Of a stretch of 32,702 bases of DNA, positions 31,939 to 32,702 are shown in pieces (within the stretch, counting starts at the first letter, position 1; each line of letters begins with the position of its first letter). The notes under the pieces are model-generated. The model searched no databases, was not told where the DNA came from, and worked only from the letters and a program-made list of their open reading frames with translations. The translations under genes were made by a program, and so were the position numbers. Source of the stretch: CAZLFA01 sp964558665 (GTDB taxonomy: Bacteria > Desulfobacterota > Syntrophia > Syntrophales > PHBD01); assembly GCA_964558665.1 (NCBI GenBank), contig CAZLFA010000048.1:1-32702 (forward strand), written 5' to 3'.

Positions 31939-32211
31939 ATGGAAACCATAATGTCAACGGTTGTTGAGATTCCAATGTCTCATATAGCGGTCGTGCTGAT
32001 GATAAGTACAATTGCTCTGCTGTTTGGCCGCATTAAACTGGCGCTGTTTATCAATTACTGTTTCATTGTTTACAGCGGCCATCTTTGGGATGTAGCTCTG
32101 TTCAGTGAAATAAACGACACCAAGTTGAATACTTCGGCTTTTGTCTTCATGGGATTTTGGATCATGACCGTACTTTTGGCGGCGGTCAGCCTGGCTTTTC
32201 ACAAGGAATAG
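31939..32211 (+). CDS. Small integral membrane protein of unknown function
   Basis: The protein has 90 residues from the ATG at 31939, chosen because AAAGGAGG lies just upstream. Three membrane segments are likely (about 13-30, 31-46 and 64-85), separated by a short polar loop (EINDTKLNTS). I do not recognise the family. A CRP-type operator and possible class II promoter lie directly upstream, so it is probably under control of the adjacent Crp-like regulator and may form a unit with the next small gene. Confidence 0.72.
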   Translation: METIMSTVVEIPMSHIAVVLMISTIALLFGRIKLALFINYCFIVYSGHLWDVALFSEINDTKLNTSAFVFMGFWIMTVLLAAVSLAFHKE

Positions 32212-32266
32212 CCCTGGCTAAAAAACCTCCGTCAAAGTGCTGGACCTTTCAGGTCGGGAGGTGGTT

Positions 32267-32491
32267 ATGAACTATCAGAAAATTACAATAGTAGAGGCTC
32301 TGGGGTTGATCGGTGATCATCGTGCCGATAAAATTATTGATATGTCTGAAGCTATCCTCAGGCTGCATCGTGATGGGAGCCTTCTTCTGGACAGCGGGGC
32401 GAAAATCTATACGGAAATAGGATTTGCATTGCAGGCGCGTCGTTCATTCGATTCCTACGAAAAGTATATGCGCAGATATGTTATTGGGTGA
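32267..32491 (+). CDS. Small soluble hypothetical protein
   Basis: A 74-residue protein from the ATG at 32267, supported by GGGAGGTGG upstream. It is mostly helical (VEALGLIGDHRADKIIDMSEAILRL, then IGFALQARRSFDSYEKYM) with no signal or membrane segment. No family is recognised. It follows the small membrane protein gene by 55 bases in the same orientation and may be cotranscribed with it. Confidence 0.6.
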   Translation: MNYQKITIVEALGLIGDHRADKIIDMSEAILRLHRDGSLLLDSGAKIYTEIGFALQARRSFDSYEKYMRRYVIG

Positions 32492-32573
32492 AAAAATGGA
32501 TCGGACTGCGTATAAATTATCTATTATCTTAAACATTTCTGTGAAATGCCTCTTTTGCTCGTGAAAGGCGGCT

Positions 32574-32601
32574 ATGCGGCGCATTCCAAAGGGCGCCGCA
32601 T
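32574..32601. repeat. 9-bp inverted repeat near the window end
   Basis: ATGCGGCGC (32574-32582) and GCGCCGCAT (32593-32601) form a perfect stem with a 10-base loop. No T-run follows, so it may be a weak terminator or a protein site. The remaining sequence to 32702 shows no gene. Confidence 0.5.
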
Positions 32602-32702
32602 GGCACAATAGGAATAATCAATCAGAAAAACTCCGTTCCCCCCATCATTAACCCATCTTCCGCAGTTGGAAAATGTGAAAGAGGTAATATCAGCTAGTTA
32701 CG

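Noticed and set aside
1..32702. CRISPR arrays, tRNA or rRNA genes, phage or transposase genes
   Set aside because: No regularly spaced direct repeats, no tRNA-like T-arm context, and no integrase or transposase reading frame could be seen by eye.

Overview
The window looks like chromosomal DNA of a Gram-negative member of the former Deltaproteobacteria (Desulfobacterota), possibly a Syntrophales-type organism. Reasons: lpxC and many lipoproteins imply an LPS outer membrane; a DUF4390 gene sits with NtrY/NtrX-type genes; there is sigma-54 signalling, a CHASE2 cyclase, and dispersed palindromic intergenic repeats. The taxonomic call is inference from gene content and style, not from a marker gene. 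I see no rRNA, tRNA, CRISPR array, integrase or transposase.

Layout. 1-5625 (+): a sigma-54-type promoter, lpxC, a DUF4390 protein, an NtrY-like sensor kinase and an NtrX-like sigma-54 activator. 5631-10248 (-): a flippase-like membrane protein, a DUF3568 lipoprotein, dnaJ with a small helical partner gene, purC and a metallo-beta-lactamase-fold hydrolase. 10366-14174 (+): a cysteine-rich small protein and a 1126-residue hybrid sensor kinase. 14292-21546 (+): a biotin operon under a perfect BirA-type operator. 21624-27167 (+): a lipoprotein, an SDR enzyme, then an SH3 / M48 peptidase / CHASE2-adenylate cyclase operon. 27563-28988 (-): an HDOD protein and an HxlR regulator, the latter divergent from a flavin-binding protein. 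29673-32491 (+): a PpiC lipoprotein, a Crp-like regulator with a matching TGTGA-N6-TCACA site just downstream, and two small unknown genes.

The most interesting system is the biotin operon. Besides bioA, bioF and bioD it carries its own fatty-acid-synthesis kit: an acyl carrier protein, a ketosynthase, a ketoreductase, two hotdog-fold proteins and a nitroreductase-family flavoprotein. No bioC, bioH, bioI, bioW or bioZ is visible. The operon may build the pimeloyl chain on a private carrier protein. The two hotdog proteins have complementary halves of the FabZ active site: one keeps the His/HFPG motif and lacks the Glu, the other keeps the Glu and lacks the His. Since FabZ/FabA sites are built across a dimer interface, they may work as an obligate heterodimer. 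The nitroreductase is the only candidate in the operon for the missing enoyl reduction.

The second notable signal is a family of 170-350 bp foldback repeats. Four clear copies (16854, 23035, 27168, 30729) and one possible left-end fragment (14175) each begin directly after the TAG stop codon of the plus-strand gene before them. They are mosaics of shared ends and two alternative centres, fold into long imperfect hairpins, show one covarying base pair, and carry nested palindromic insertions. One copy lies inside the biotin operon.
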